From Mycobacterium pseudokansasii (GTDB lineage: Bacteria; Actinomycetota; Actinomycetes; Mycobacteriales; Mycobacteriaceae), in the NCBI RefSeq assembly GCF_900566075.1, contig NZ_UPHU01000001.1, positions 186,001 to 250,000 of the forward strand: DNA of 64,000 nucleotides. Direction: 5' to 3'. Of the stretch, positions 39,001 through 46,555 are shown one piece after another. Under the pieces are notes generated by a model, which did no database searches, was not told the DNA's origin, and worked only from the letters and a program-made list of their open reading frames with translations. Numbering within the stretch: the first letter of the stretch is position 1; each line of letters opens with the position of its first letter. The translations under genes and the position numbers were made by a program.

Positions 39001-39255
39001 CATCTGCTTGGCGGTGACCATGACGGGCGCGTCCTCGGGAAGGATTTCCACGGTGTGCTCGCGGACCACCTGCGTTAGGGGCGGCAACGTCAGGGACAGC
39101 GCCACCGCCAGCGCGACCCAGAAACCGATGACGATCAGCGGTCGCCGCACCACCAGGCGGGCCAATCCGGGGAAGATACCGCCGGTCGGCAAGCCGAGGT
39201 TGGGGTCGCGGCGCAGCACTTCGGGACTTTTGTCCGGGCTATGCTTAGGCGTCAA
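36040..39255 (-). CDS. MmpL-family RND lipid/siderophore transporter
   Basis: About 1071 aa (TTG start uncertain; GTG 39219 is an option). It has two RND halves, each with one TM, a large extracytoplasmic loop and five TMs. The TM4-like motif MMVGAGTDYAVFLISRYHE and its second copy VAVGADYNMLLVSRIRDE carry the conserved GxDY proton-relay element. The second periplasmic domain has a long coiled-coil-like insertion (about 480-730: LQQIQQLAASLRSN, LADGSRRVADGVQALTEQ). The C-terminus is an acidic, Pro-rich tail. It probably exports a cell-envelope lipid. No MmpS partner or lipid biosynthesis gene is adjacent. The usual M. tuberculosis msrA neighbourhood has no mmpL, so this is an insertion. Confidence 0.93.
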   Translation of the reverse strand: MTPKHSPDKSPEVLRRDPNLGLPTGGIFPGLARLVVRRPLIVIGFWVALAVALSLTLPPLTQVVREHTVEILPEDAPVMVTAKQMTEAFHEPGSQNVAVVVLTDEHGLSQADEEVYRTLVDRLRHDTRDVVAVQDFISAPPLREVVESKDHKAWFIPVSIAGELGSPQSTEAYTRVADIVKHTVARSSLTANLTGLPATIADMSAIGQRDLHVIETATIVMVLLILLVVYRNSVTMLLPLLTIGLSLVTAQQVVAGLARVGLGISDQTVVFMTAMMVGAGTDYAVFLISRYHECLRRGVDSDPAVARALASIGKVIAASAATVAVTFVCMTFTRLGVFSTVGPALAVSIAVAFLAAVTLLPAVMVLAGRRGWIAPRRDLTSRLWRRSGVHIVRRPIAHLTASLALLIALAGCASLVRYTYDARAALPSGVESNVGYEAMDRHFSPSSTIPQYIYVHSPHELRNPQALADLEQMAQRVSQLPDIAMVRGITRPKGEPLEEAKLSYQAGEVGGKLSAGSKQITGANGDLDALTASSRKLADALAAITGQINQAIAVINGLAGEVSRVANHLDAGTTLQQIQQLAASLRSNAGSIGEVLNMAGPVLAGLNASPVCNTDPACAAARGQLQLLVDARNAGAFDQIADVARQLQATPDVQNLIGTLQAMRASLNHAVQTMQSLGLGDPGGLQQKLAEMQQGANALADGSRRVADGVQALTEQTRQMGRGLSDAAAFLLSMKLNASKPGMSGFYIPPEAINDARFKDLASIFVSPDGHAVRYLVQSKLDPFSTAAFDQDKAIVDAARSAQPNTSLADASITMSGTTPTYAQMRDYYNHDIRFIIVVTIAVVLFILIMLLRAVVAPVYLVASVVVSYLSALGVGVIAFQLIGGQPLGWSVPGMAFIVLVAVGADYNMLLVSRIRDESPNGIRSGVIRTVGTTGGVITSAGIIFAASMFGMLFASISTMVQAGFIIGVGLLLDTFLVRTITVPSLAVLVGNANWWPSRRFATGPARPPQPTLVPAEPSRPSSEPDVQPSERDEADLQPAYAGASGDGDHGSEGIDPDCVVWLWAMSASRN

Positions 39256-39607
39256 ACACGCACGGGGACAATGAGATCCGCCTGTCTACCGCCGAGTCGG
39301 CAACTCGGCGCGACACTCGGGCCGTCAAGCGAGGGCAAAGCACAATGAGGTTCTCCAGACTCTTCGTCGGTTGATGGACACAGGGTGGCTGCTCGGTCTG
39401 GGCTACCCGCAAATGTTCTGTCGTTAACGCGGCGGCCCGTCCCGAAACCTCATCGATCCGATCTGCCCGGACTGCAACGCGGACGCGGGCTGGCAGTGCC
39501 TCATGACGCTGGCTGCGGTTGTGACGGCCGGTCGGCGGGTAGATAACGGGCGGTCCTTGCACCAAGGCAGCGTGTTCGGCGACGGAAGGCGACGGAAGGT
39601 GGCAGTG
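39256..39607. promoter_or_regulatory. Divergent gap between mmpL and FHA-ABC gene
   Basis: 352 bases without a supported gene. It holds the promoters of both neighbours. A GACGGAAGG direct repeat (39579-39598 area) lies directly before the FHA-ABC start, and its second copy acts as the ribosome site. I see no clear palindrome. Confidence 0.35.
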
Positions 39608-42169
39608 ATGCGAACCACGACGTTCGCGGCGCCGTTGACCGTGTGGGTCGGCACGACGATGTACACCTTTGCGCCCGGCCGTGACGTCACTGTCGGTCGC
39701 GACATCCGGTCGGACATCTGCCTAAGCGGGCCGGACAGCACCTGGGTCTCACGTGAGCACTTCGTGCTGCGGTTCGACGGTGGCCACTGGGTGGTGATCG
39801 ACCGCAGCCGAAACGGCACCTATCTGAACGGCGTGCGGGTGTCCACGGCGATGATCCGCAGTGGCCAGCACATCACCGCCGGTGATCCGCTGCGGGGGCC
39901 ACGGCTGGTCTTCGAGGTCGGCGTCCCGCCCGGCGCCGCGATACCGGGCGCCTGGGTCGGCCCGGCTCCGCCGTCGGCTGCCGCGTCGAGTCGGCAGCCC
40001 GAGTCGCCCCGGGCCCCGCCGAATCCGCCGCCCACTGAGGCCCAGACGCTGCCCGGGTTTCCGGCGATCCGGCTTCAGCCGGCGCCCGAGCCGCCCTCCG
40101 AGCCACCGAGTGAGCCGGACCCACCCAGCGAGCCGTCACCCGCCGACCCGGCCCCGGCGGCCGATGCCGCACCGGACGACTCCGGGTATCGGGCCACCGG
40201 CTCGGCCGCGCCAAGCGTCGCCCAGGAGCCCCTGGAACCGGAGCGAACCCTCGTCAAACGGGTCATCGCCACCACCCAACGGCTGCTCCGGTATCGCCAC
40301 CGGTCATTGCGGATCGGCAGGTCGCCCGGCAGCGACATCACGGTGCACGACCCGCTGGTGTCACGCGTGCACGCCGTGCTGCGGCCGACCGTCGACGGCT
40401 GGGAGATTCGGGACAAGGGCAGCCGCAACGGCACCTACGTCAACGCCGAACGTGTGCGCCGCGTGCTGCTGCGCGAGGGCGACACCGTGACTGTCGGCAA
40501 CGCGGATTTCGCGTTCTGCGACACCACCCTGGTGCCCCGATCGACTTCGGCGGGCGGCGGAGTGAGCGCTGATGGCCTCGGGCTCGCCATCGACGGCCAT
40601 CAGCTGCTGACCGATGTCTCCTTCACCGCTCGTCCGGGCACGCTGACGGCGGTCATCGGCCCGCCGGGCGCCGGCAAATCAAGCGTGATCGCGCTGCTGA
40701 GCGGCGCGGCCCGGCCCACATCCGGGCTGGTGACCTGCGACGGCCACAATCTGCATGCCGGCAACGCGTCGATGCGGTCGCGCGTCGCGATCGTGCCCCA
40801 CCACGCCGTCATGCACGATCGGCTCGCGGTCGAGCAGATCGTGAGCTACGCCGCCGAGCTGCGGTTGCCGCCCGACACCTCGGCCGCCGAACGCCGTGCG
40901 GCCATCAACCAGGTCATCGACGAGGCCGACCTTGGCGCTCAGCGCGCGGTCAAGGCGGGCAACCTCTCCGCCGGCGAGCGCAAGCGCCTGTCGGTGGCGA
41001 TCGAATTGCTCACCGGGCCATCGCTGGTGGTGTTCGAGGAGCCGAACGGCAAACCGGATCGCGGGCTGGACCGTCAGGTGATGACGACGGCGCGCCGACT
41101 CGCCGACGCCGGCCGTGTCGTCGTGGTGGCGACCCACTCGCTGGCCGCATTGAACCTGTGCGACCAGGTGTTGCTCCTAGCGTCCGGCGAGGTCGCCTTC
41201 GCCGGGCCACCGGCCGACATCGAGCAGGCGGTGAGCAAAGCGCGTTGGTCGCAAGCCTTTCCGCCGGGAGGTGGCGACGCCGACGGCGCAGGCGACGCCG
41301 CCCCGACCGACCATCGGGGCGGTCCAGCCCGGCAGCCGCCGGAAGCTTCCGGCGAGGCGCCCGAACGCAGCCGCCGCACCAGCCTGTGGCGCCAGACCTC
41401 CATGCTGATCCGCCGTCAGGTGCGGCTGATCGCCTCCGACCGCGGCTACCTCGTCGCGATGGCGGTCTTGCCGGTGGTCTTCGGGGTGCTGTCGCTGTCG
41501 GTACCGCACCGGGACGACCCGTATGAAGTTGGGCAGCTCCTGGTGGTGCTCAACAGCGGCGCGGTCGTGATGGGCATCGCGTCGACCATCCGCGACCTGG
41601 TTGCCGAACGCCGCATCTTCCGCCGCGAGCACTCCGTCGGGTTAGCGGTGCCGGCGTATGTGGCCGCCAAGCTCCTCGTTTTCGGCCTCGTCGCGGTCGT
41701 CCAGACCGCTGCGTTGACAGCCACCGTCGCGGTGGGGAAGACCGCCCCCGCCCGGGGAACCGTGTTGCCCGATCACCCCTTCGTCGAGCTGTACCTGACG
41801 TTGGCGGCCACGGCCGTCGTCTCGGCCGTCGTCGGCCTGACGCTATCCGCGCTGGCCGAGCGCCGGCGGGAGCTCCCGGCGCTGTTCCTGCTGGCGAGCC
41901 TGGTCGCGGTCGTGTTCGCGGGCGGCATGTTCCCGCTTGCCCACCGGGTCGGCCTCAACCAGCTCTCCTGGCTGGTGCCATCGCGATGGGGCTTCGCCGC
42001 TTCGGCGTCCACCATGGACCTGGGCTCGGTGGGTCTGCCGGGCACTCAGCACGAGCTTTGGACGCATTCGCCGAGCTGGTGGCTGTCGGCCATGGGCGTA
42101 CTGCTCGTCTTCGGCGCGCTGTGGACGGGTGCGCTGAGCTGGCGGTTGAGGATGGTCAGCCGCCGCTGA
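39608..42169 (+). CDS. FHA-domain ABC transporter (Rv1747-like half-size exporter)
   Basis: 853 aa. FHA domain 1 is at about residues 8-105 (VTVGRDIRSD, REHFVLRF, DRSRNGTYLNG). A Pro/Ser/Glu-rich linker runs about 110-225. FHA domain 2 is at about 235-310 (LRIGRSPGSDI, SRVHAVLR, DKGSRNGTYVN). The NBD is at about 325-545, with Walker A VIGPPGAGKSSVI and signature NLSAGERKRLS. Walker B reads LVVFEEP, so the usual Asp is Glu. A six-helix ABC-2 membrane domain follows from about 600. It resembles Rv1747, whose linker threonines are phosphorylated by PknF and bound by the FHA domains; this linker also has Thr candidates (TEAQTLPGF). ATG 39608 has a GGAAGG site. Confidence 0.92.
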   Translation: MRTTTFAAPLTVWVGTTMYTFAPGRDVTVGRDIRSDICLSGPDSTWVSREHFVLRFDGGHWVVIDRSRNGTYLNGVRVSTAMIRSGQHITAGDPLRGPRLVFEVGVPPGAAIPGAWVGPAPPSAAASSRQPESPRAPPNPPPTEAQTLPGFPAIRLQPAPEPPSEPPSEPDPPSEPSPADPAPAADAAPDDSGYRATGSAAPSVAQEPLEPERTLVKRVIATTQRLLRYRHRSLRIGRSPGSDITVHDPLVSRVHAVLRPTVDGWEIRDKGSRNGTYVNAERVRRVLLREGDTVTVGNADFAFCDTTLVPRSTSAGGGVSADGLGLAIDGHQLLTDVSFTARPGTLTAVIGPPGAGKSSVIALLSGAARPTSGLVTCDGHNLHAGNASMRSRVAIVPHHAVMHDRLAVEQIVSYAAELRLPPDTSAAERRAAINQVIDEADLGAQRAVKAGNLSAGERKRLSVAIELLTGPSLVVFEEPNGKPDRGLDRQVMTTARRLADAGRVVVVATHSLAALNLCDQVLLLASGEVAFAGPPADIEQAVSKARWSQAFPPGGGDADGAGDAAPTDHRGGPARQPPEASGEAPERSRRTSLWRQTSMLIRRQVRLIASDRGYLVAMAVLPVVFGVLSLSVPHRDDPYEVGQLLVVLNSGAVVMGIASTIRDLVAERRIFRREHSVGLAVPAYVAAKLLVFGLVAVVQTAALTATVAVGKTAPARGTVLPDHPFVELYLTLAATAVVSAVVGLTLSALAERRRELPALFLLASLVAVVFAGGMFPLAHRVGLNQLSWLVPSRWGFAASASTMDLGSVGLPGTQHELWTHSPSWWLSAMGVLLVFGALWTGALSWRLRMVSRR

Positions 42170-42220
42170 CGGGCGCACCCGCGGTGCGCGTCGAGTTCGC
42201 CGACACCGGACGTCGTACGA

Positions 42221-42250
42221 TTCGCCTCATCTCGCCTCCTCTCGCCTCAT
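42221..42250 (+). repeat. Three 10-bp tandem units upstream of the Rv0138-like gene
   Basis: TTCGCCTCAT, CTCGCCTCCT and CTCGCCTCAT follow each other, ending 48 bases before the start codon at 42299. The period equals about one helical turn. Confidence 0.75.
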
Positions 42251-42298
42251 CGACCGAACCGACGGACGGCTGCTGCCGGGCCGTCCTGAGGAGCTGAT

Positions 42299-42805
42299 GT
42301 GACCGGCCCGGTGTTCAGCCGCGACGAATTGTCCGCGGCGTTCGGCGAATTCGAGCGAACGGTCGCCCGTGCGGCGCAGACGCGGAACTGGGACGACTGG
42401 GTCTCCCAGTACACCCCGGACGTCGAATACATCGAGCACGCCGCCGGCACGATGCACGGCCGCGAGCAGGTGCGCGCCTGGATTCAGCACACGATGTCGA
42501 CCTTCCCCGGCAGTCACATGGTGGCGTTTCCGTCGTTGTGGTCGGTCATCGACGAGTCCACCGGCCGCATCATCATGGAGCTGGACAACCCGATGCGCGA
42601 CCCCGGCGACGGCAGCGTGATCAGCGCGACGAACATCTCGATCATCACCTACGCCGGCCACGGCCAATGGTGCCGCCAGGAAGACATCTACAACCCGCTG
42701 CGCTTCTTGAAGGCGGGATTGACGTGGTGCCGCAAGGCGCAGGCGCTGGGCACTCTCGACGAGGACGCGGCGCAGTGGATGCAACGGTATGGGGGGATGC
42801 AATAA
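42299..42805 (+). CDS. SnoaL-like/NTF2-fold protein (Rv0138-like)
   Basis: 168 aa. It has the SnoaL-type opening helix and strand (NWDDWVSQYTPDVEYIEHAAGT), then HGREQVRAWIQHTM, a central sheet (GRIIMELDNPM), and a C-terminal helical extension. It corresponds to Rv0138 (167 aa). It may be a small-molecule-binding or isomerase-like subunit. GTG 42299 has GAGGAG upstream; the nearby ATG (42297) is out of frame. It is followed without a gap by the SDR gene (TAA then ATG), so they form an operon and may act on the same compound. Confidence 0.85.
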   Translation: MTGPVFSRDELSAAFGEFERTVARAAQTRNWDDWVSQYTPDVEYIEHAAGTMHGREQVRAWIQHTMSTFPGSHMVAFPSLWSVIDESTGRIIMELDNPMRDPGDGSVISATNISIITYAGHGQWCRQEDIYNPLRFLKAGLTWCRKAQALGTLDEDAAQWMQRYGGMQ

Positions 42806-43840
42806 ATGAGCACCAAGCCCAAGCTGGTCATCGGCGCCAACGGCTTCCTGGGTTCACACGTGACCCGCCGACTCGTCGCGGCGGGCGAACAGGTGCGGGC
42901 GATGGTGCGCCCCACCGCCAATACCCGGTCGATCGACGACCTGGCGCTCACCCGATTTCACGGCGACGTCTTCGATACCGCGGTGCTGCGCGAGGCGATG
43001 GCCGGCTGCGACGACGTGTACTACTGCGTGGTCGACACCCGCGCCTGGTTGCGTGACCCGTCGCCGCTGTTTCGCACCAACGTCGAAGGCCTGCGCAACG
43101 TCCTGGACGTGGCCGTCGAAAGGCCGATAGCCACGGATCTGCACAGGTTCGTCTTCACCAGCACCTACGCCACCGTGGGCCGCCGTCACGGGCACGTGGC
43201 CACCGAGGACGACGTCGTCGATGTCCGCCGGGTGAGCCCCTACGTCCAATCCCGGGTCGCGGCCGAGAACCTGGTGATGCGGTACGTGTCGGAGGCAGGC
43301 CTGCCGGCCGTCGCATTGTGCGTCTCGACGACCTACGGCAGCGGCGACTGGGGCCGCACCCCCCATGGCGCTTTCATTGCCGGCGCGGTTTTCGGCAGGT
43401 TGCCCTTCCGGATGACCGGGATCCAACTGGAAGCCGTGGGTGTCGACGATGCCGCCGAAGCGATGATCCTGGCGGCCGAGCGGGGCCGCAACGGCGAGCG
43501 CTACCTGGTCTCCGAGCGGATGATCACGTTGACCGAGGTGGTGCGGATCGCCGCGGATGAGGCCGGTGTGCCGCCGCCGCGACGCTCGATCTCGGTGCCG
43601 GTGCTTTATGCGCTCGGCGCGCTGGGCAGCCTGCGGGCCCGGGTCGCCGGCAAAGACGCCGAACTCAGCCTGCAGTCGGTGCGGATGATGCGCGCCGAGG
43701 CCGCGCTCGATCACGGCAAGGCGGTCCGCGAGTTGGGCTGGCAGCCGCGGCCGGTCGAAGACTCGATTCGCGAGGCCGCCCGGTTCTGGGCCGCGATGCG
43801 CACGGCCCGGCCGGACGCCAAGACCGCGTCATCCGAATAG
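42806..43840 (+). CDS. Extended SDR / NAD-dependent epimerase-like protein (Rv0139-like)
   Basis: 344 aa. The NAD(P)-binding motif is KLVIGANGFLGSHVTRRL at the N-terminus. Then come DVYYCVVDTRAW, the serine region FTSTYATVGRR and the active-site region SPYVQSRVAAENLVMRY. The catalytic YxxxK reads YVQSR, so Lys is replaced by Arg. The C-terminal region resembles dihydroflavonol-reductase/steroid-dehydrogenase-like members. It corresponds to Rv0139. It is immediately downstream of the SnoaL-like gene and 8 bases upstream of a methyltransferase gene, forming a probable three-gene operon. Confidence 0.88.
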   Translation: MSTKPKLVIGANGFLGSHVTRRLVAAGEQVRAMVRPTANTRSIDDLALTRFHGDVFDTAVLREAMAGCDDVYYCVVDTRAWLRDPSPLFRTNVEGLRNVLDVAVERPIATDLHRFVFTSTYATVGRRHGHVATEDDVVDVRRVSPYVQSRVAAENLVMRYVSEAGLPAVALCVSTTYGSGDWGRTPHGAFIAGAVFGRLPFRMTGIQLEAVGVDDAAEAMILAAERGRNGERYLVSERMITLTEVVRIAADEAGVPPPRRSISVPVLYALGALGSLRARVAGKDAELSLQSVRMMRAEAALDHGKAVRELGWQPRPVEDSIREAARFWAAMRTARPDAKTASSE

Positions 43841-43848
43841 GCAGACAT

Positions 43849-44676
43849 ATGGACAAAGTCGCGGTCGACCTCAGCGGGCCGCCGCAGACCATGCTCGCGA
43901 CCCTGTACGCCAAGGCGCTCGACGCCGACCTGCCGCATCCGATCCTGGGCGATCGCTATGCCAAGGAGGTCGTCGAGCGCATCGACTACGACTGGTCACA
44001 AACCTCTATCACCGCACGCAACTCGGCGTCGGTGACGACGCGGACCGCGCACTTCGACGCCTGGACCCGCCAATTTCTTGCTGCGCACGCGAAATCCGTT
44101 GTCCTGCATCTAGGTTGCGGGCTGGACAGCCGATACTTCCGGGTGCGGCCCGGTCCGCAGGTGCAGTGGTATGACGTTGACCACCCCGAGGTCGCGGCGC
44201 TGTGCACCCGGCTGTACCCCACAGCGGCCAACCGGCACGTCGTCGCCGCGTCGGTCACCGATCCGGGCTGGCTGGCCGGCATTCCCGACGACCGGCCCGC
44301 GCTGCTGATCGGCGAGGGGCTGACCATGTACCTGAGCGAACCGGACGGCGTCGGGTTGCTGCGACGCGTGGTCGACCGTTTTCCATCCGGTGAGTTGCAG
44401 TTCGACGCGTTCAACCGGTTGGGCATCACGTGGCAGTGGATGAACACCGTGGTTCGCCGCTCCGGATCGACGCTGCGCTGGGGTATCGACGGACCTGACG
44501 ACATCCTGCGGGCGGTGCCCGGCACCCGGCTGCTGTCTTGGGTCCGCTGGTTCGAATCCGACACCTTCGCGCGGTTGCCGCGCGCCTACCAGGTCATGGG
44601 CAGCCTCATGTCGCGGGTACCGGCACTGGCCAACATGTCGCAGTACCACCGTTACGCGTTCGGCCGGGAATGTTGA
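43849..44676 (+). CDS. SAM-dependent methyltransferase, LCM/TcmP-like
   Basis: 275 aa. The SAM-binding motif I is VVLHLGCGLDSRYFRV, with an acidic residue at WYDVDHPEV. A later motif is ALLIGEGLTMYLSEP. This is the leucine carboxyl methyltransferase/PPM1 group to which tetracenomycin polyketide O-methyltransferases belong. The substrate is probably a carboxylate or hydroxyl on a small molecule. It is tightly placed after the SDR gene. There is no counterpart between Rv0139 and Rv0140 in M. tuberculosis as I remember it, so it appears to be an inserted third operon member. Confidence 0.87.
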   Translation: MDKVAVDLSGPPQTMLATLYAKALDADLPHPILGDRYAKEVVERIDYDWSQTSITARNSASVTTRTAHFDAWTRQFLAAHAKSVVLHLGCGLDSRYFRVRPGPQVQWYDVDHPEVAALCTRLYPTAANRHVVAASVTDPGWLAGIPDDRPALLIGEGLTMYLSEPDGVGLLRRVVDRFPSGELQFDAFNRLGITWQWMNTVVRRSGSTLRWGIDGPDDILRAVPGTRLLSWVRWFESDTFARLPRAYQVMGSLMSRVPALANMSQYHRYAFGREC

Positions 44677-44700
44677 TCGCCAGCAGGCGTTGCACACCCC

Positions 44701-45081
44701 ATGAGCCACCGAAAAGTCGTAGAACCCAACGCAGGGCACCCCATCACCATCGAACCGGCCAACGGTCGGGTACAGGTGCGCGTCCACGGCGAACTCATCG
44801 CGGACACGACTGCCGCCCTGGAGTTGCGGGAGGCTACTTTGCCTGCGGTGCAATACATTCCACTGGCCGACGTCGCCCAGGACCGGCTGACCCGCACCGA
44901 CACGCACAGCTACTGCCCATTCAAGGGTGAGGCCGGCTACTACAGCGTGACCACCTCGGCCGGCGACACCGTCGAGGATGCCATCTGGACCTACGAACAG
45001 CCCTATCCCGCGGTGGCCGCGATAGCCGGGCACGTCGCGTTCTATCCCGACAAGGCCGACATCAGCGTCGAGCCGGGATAG
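44701..45081 (+). CDS. DUF427 protein (Rv0140-like)
   Basis: 126-aa small beta-rich protein of the DUF427 family. Typical sequence is VQVRVHGELIADTTAALELRE followed by THSYCPFKGEAGYYSV and a C-terminal HVAFYPDKADISVE. The CPFKG segment is strongly conserved in the family. The function is unknown. ATG 44701 lies 24 bases after the methyltransferase stop. It matches Rv0140 in length and order. It is convergent with the next gene (7-base gap). Confidence 0.9.
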   Translation: MSHRKVVEPNAGHPITIEPANGRVQVRVHGELIADTTAALELREATLPAVQYIPLADVAQDRLTRTDTHSYCPFKGEAGYYSVTTSAGDTVEDAIWTYEQPYPAVAAIAGHVAFYPDKADISVEPG

Positions 45082-45088
45082 CAGCCAC

Positions 45089-45472
45089 TCAGGGAAACAC
45101 CTTCGCCAACGACTGCGTATCGCTGTATTCGCGCAGCGACACGATCTGGCCGTCGTGGCATTCGAAGATGCAGACGAACGGGCTGTCGTAGCGGGTGCCG
45201 CCGGCGGTGACGCCTTCGGCCTGCCCTTCGACGACGACCGTCTCGCCTTCGTTGACACAGCGCAGCAATTCGATAGTGACCTCGAACTTCTTTTTGCGGC
45301 GCTCGACCGCGCGCCGCAGCGTCGCCTTATCGATCGCCGAGCGGGTGGCGATGCTCCAATAGGTGAAGTCGTCGCTGAGCAACGTGAAACCCTCGTCGAG
45401 GTCTCCGCCCTCGCACATGCTCTGCATGAACATCCATGCCAGTTCGGCCTGCGGATCGTCGAACGGCGTCAT
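45089..45472 (-). CDS. NTF2/SnoaL-like protein (Rv0141c-like)
   Basis: 127 aa from MTPFDDPQAELAW (ATG 45472); a TTG 39 bases upstream would add 13 residues. The limonene-epoxide-hydrolase/SnoaL fold is visible: DEGFTLLSDDFTYWS, ERRKKKFEVTIELLRCVNEG, then YDSPFVCIFECHDGQIVSLREYSD. The last segment, with its Arg/Glu, is characteristic of the SnoaL group. The substrate is unknown. It corresponds to Rv0141c. It is divergent from the glycosylase gene with only 53 bases between starts. Confidence 0.83.
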   Translation of the reverse strand: MTPFDDPQAELAWMFMQSMCEGGDLDEGFTLLSDDFTYWSIATRSAIDKATLRRAVERRKKKFEVTIELLRCVNEGETVVVEGQAEGVTAGGTRYDSPFVCIFECHDGQIVSLREYSDTQSLAKVFP

Positions 45473-45525
45473 CACATCGTCATCCTGTCGCGGCAGGCCG
45501 ATCGCGGTCAATCGAGGTCCCGATC

Positions 45526-46470
45526 ATGGTTGGGTTACGCCGGTCATGGCAGGCTCAACTGATCGACGCACGTACAGTCACGTTCCCCGGGGCGGGGGGC
45601 TTCGGGCACACCCTGGCGCCGTTGCGACGCGGCCGCGGCGATCCCTGCTTTCGCGTCCCGGGAGACGGCACGATCTGGCGCACCAGCCTGCTGGCCAGCG
45701 GGCCGCTCACGGCGCGCATCAGCCGCGTGGCGCGCGACGCGGCCCACTGCGTGGCGTGGGGCCCCGGGGCCGAGCAGTTCCTCGAGCTGCTGCCGGCGCT
45801 GCTGGGCGCCGACGACGACGCCGCGGATTTCGCGCCGAGTGAGCCGACGGTCGCGGCCGCGCACCGGCGGCTGCCGCAGCTGCGCCTGGGCCGCACCGGA
45901 CAGGTGCTGGAGGCATTGATCCCGGCGGTCATCGAGCAGCGGGTCCCCGGCGCCGACGCCTTCCGGTCGTGGCGCGTGCTGGTGACCAAGTACGGCACAC
46001 CCGCCCCGGGGCCGGCGCCCGAGGGCATGCGGGTGCCGCCGTCGCCCGAGGCCTGGCGGCACATCCCGTCGTGGGAGTTCCACCGCGCCAACGTCGACCC
46101 CGGGCGGGCCCGCACGGTCGTGAGCTGCGCGCGGCGGGCGGCGTCGCTGGAGCGGTTGACCGCGGTGCCGGCCGCGCAGGCACGCGAGGCGCTGACGTCG
46201 CTGCCGGGAGTCGGTGTGTGGACCGCGGCCGAGACGGCGCAGCGTGCCTTTGGTGACCCCGACGCCGTGTCGGTGGGTGACTACCACATCCCGAAAATGA
46301 TCGGCTGGACCCTGCTGGGCCATCCGGTCGACGACGCCGGCATGCTCGAGCTGCTGGAGCCGATGCGGCCGCACCGGCACCGGGTGGTCCGCCTGCTCGA
46401 AGCCAGCGGACTGGCCCGCGAGCCCCGCCGCGGGCCGCGGCTGCCGGTGCAGCAGATCCACTCGCTGTGA
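45526..46470 (+). CDS. HhH-GPD DNA glycosylase (AlkA-like, Rv0142)
   Basis: 314 aa. The helix-hairpin-helix is EALTSLPGVGVWTAAETAQR. It is followed by the conserved catalytic Asp region GDPDAVSVGDYHIPKMIGW, as in 3-methyladenine DNA glycosylases. An N-terminal beta region resembles the AlkA_N domain. It is predicted to remove alkylated bases from DNA. ATG 45526 follows GAGG at acceptable spacing. It matches Rv0142 (308 aa). A dps gene follows by 85 bases on the same strand, grouping two DNA-protection functions. Confidence 0.88.
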   Translation: MVGLRRSWQAQLIDARTVTFPGAGGFGHTLAPLRRGRGDPCFRVPGDGTIWRTSLLASGPLTARISRVARDAAHCVAWGPGAEQFLELLPALLGADDDAADFAPSEPTVAAAHRRLPQLRLGRTGQVLEALIPAVIEQRVPGADAFRSWRVLVTKYGTPAPGPAPEGMRVPPSPEAWRHIPSWEFHRANVDPGRARTVVSCARRAASLERLTAVPAAQAREALTSLPGVGVWTAAETAQRAFGDPDAVSVGDYHIPKMIGWTLLGHPVDDAGMLELLEPMRPHRHRVVRLLEASGLAREPRRGPRLPVQQIHSL

Positions 46471-46555
46471 CTCCCGCAGACCCGGTGTTAGCAGCCGACA
46501 CCATCGGGTACCCCTGCCAGGAAGTGACCATAGGCGAACTTCAGGAGGCCAACCG

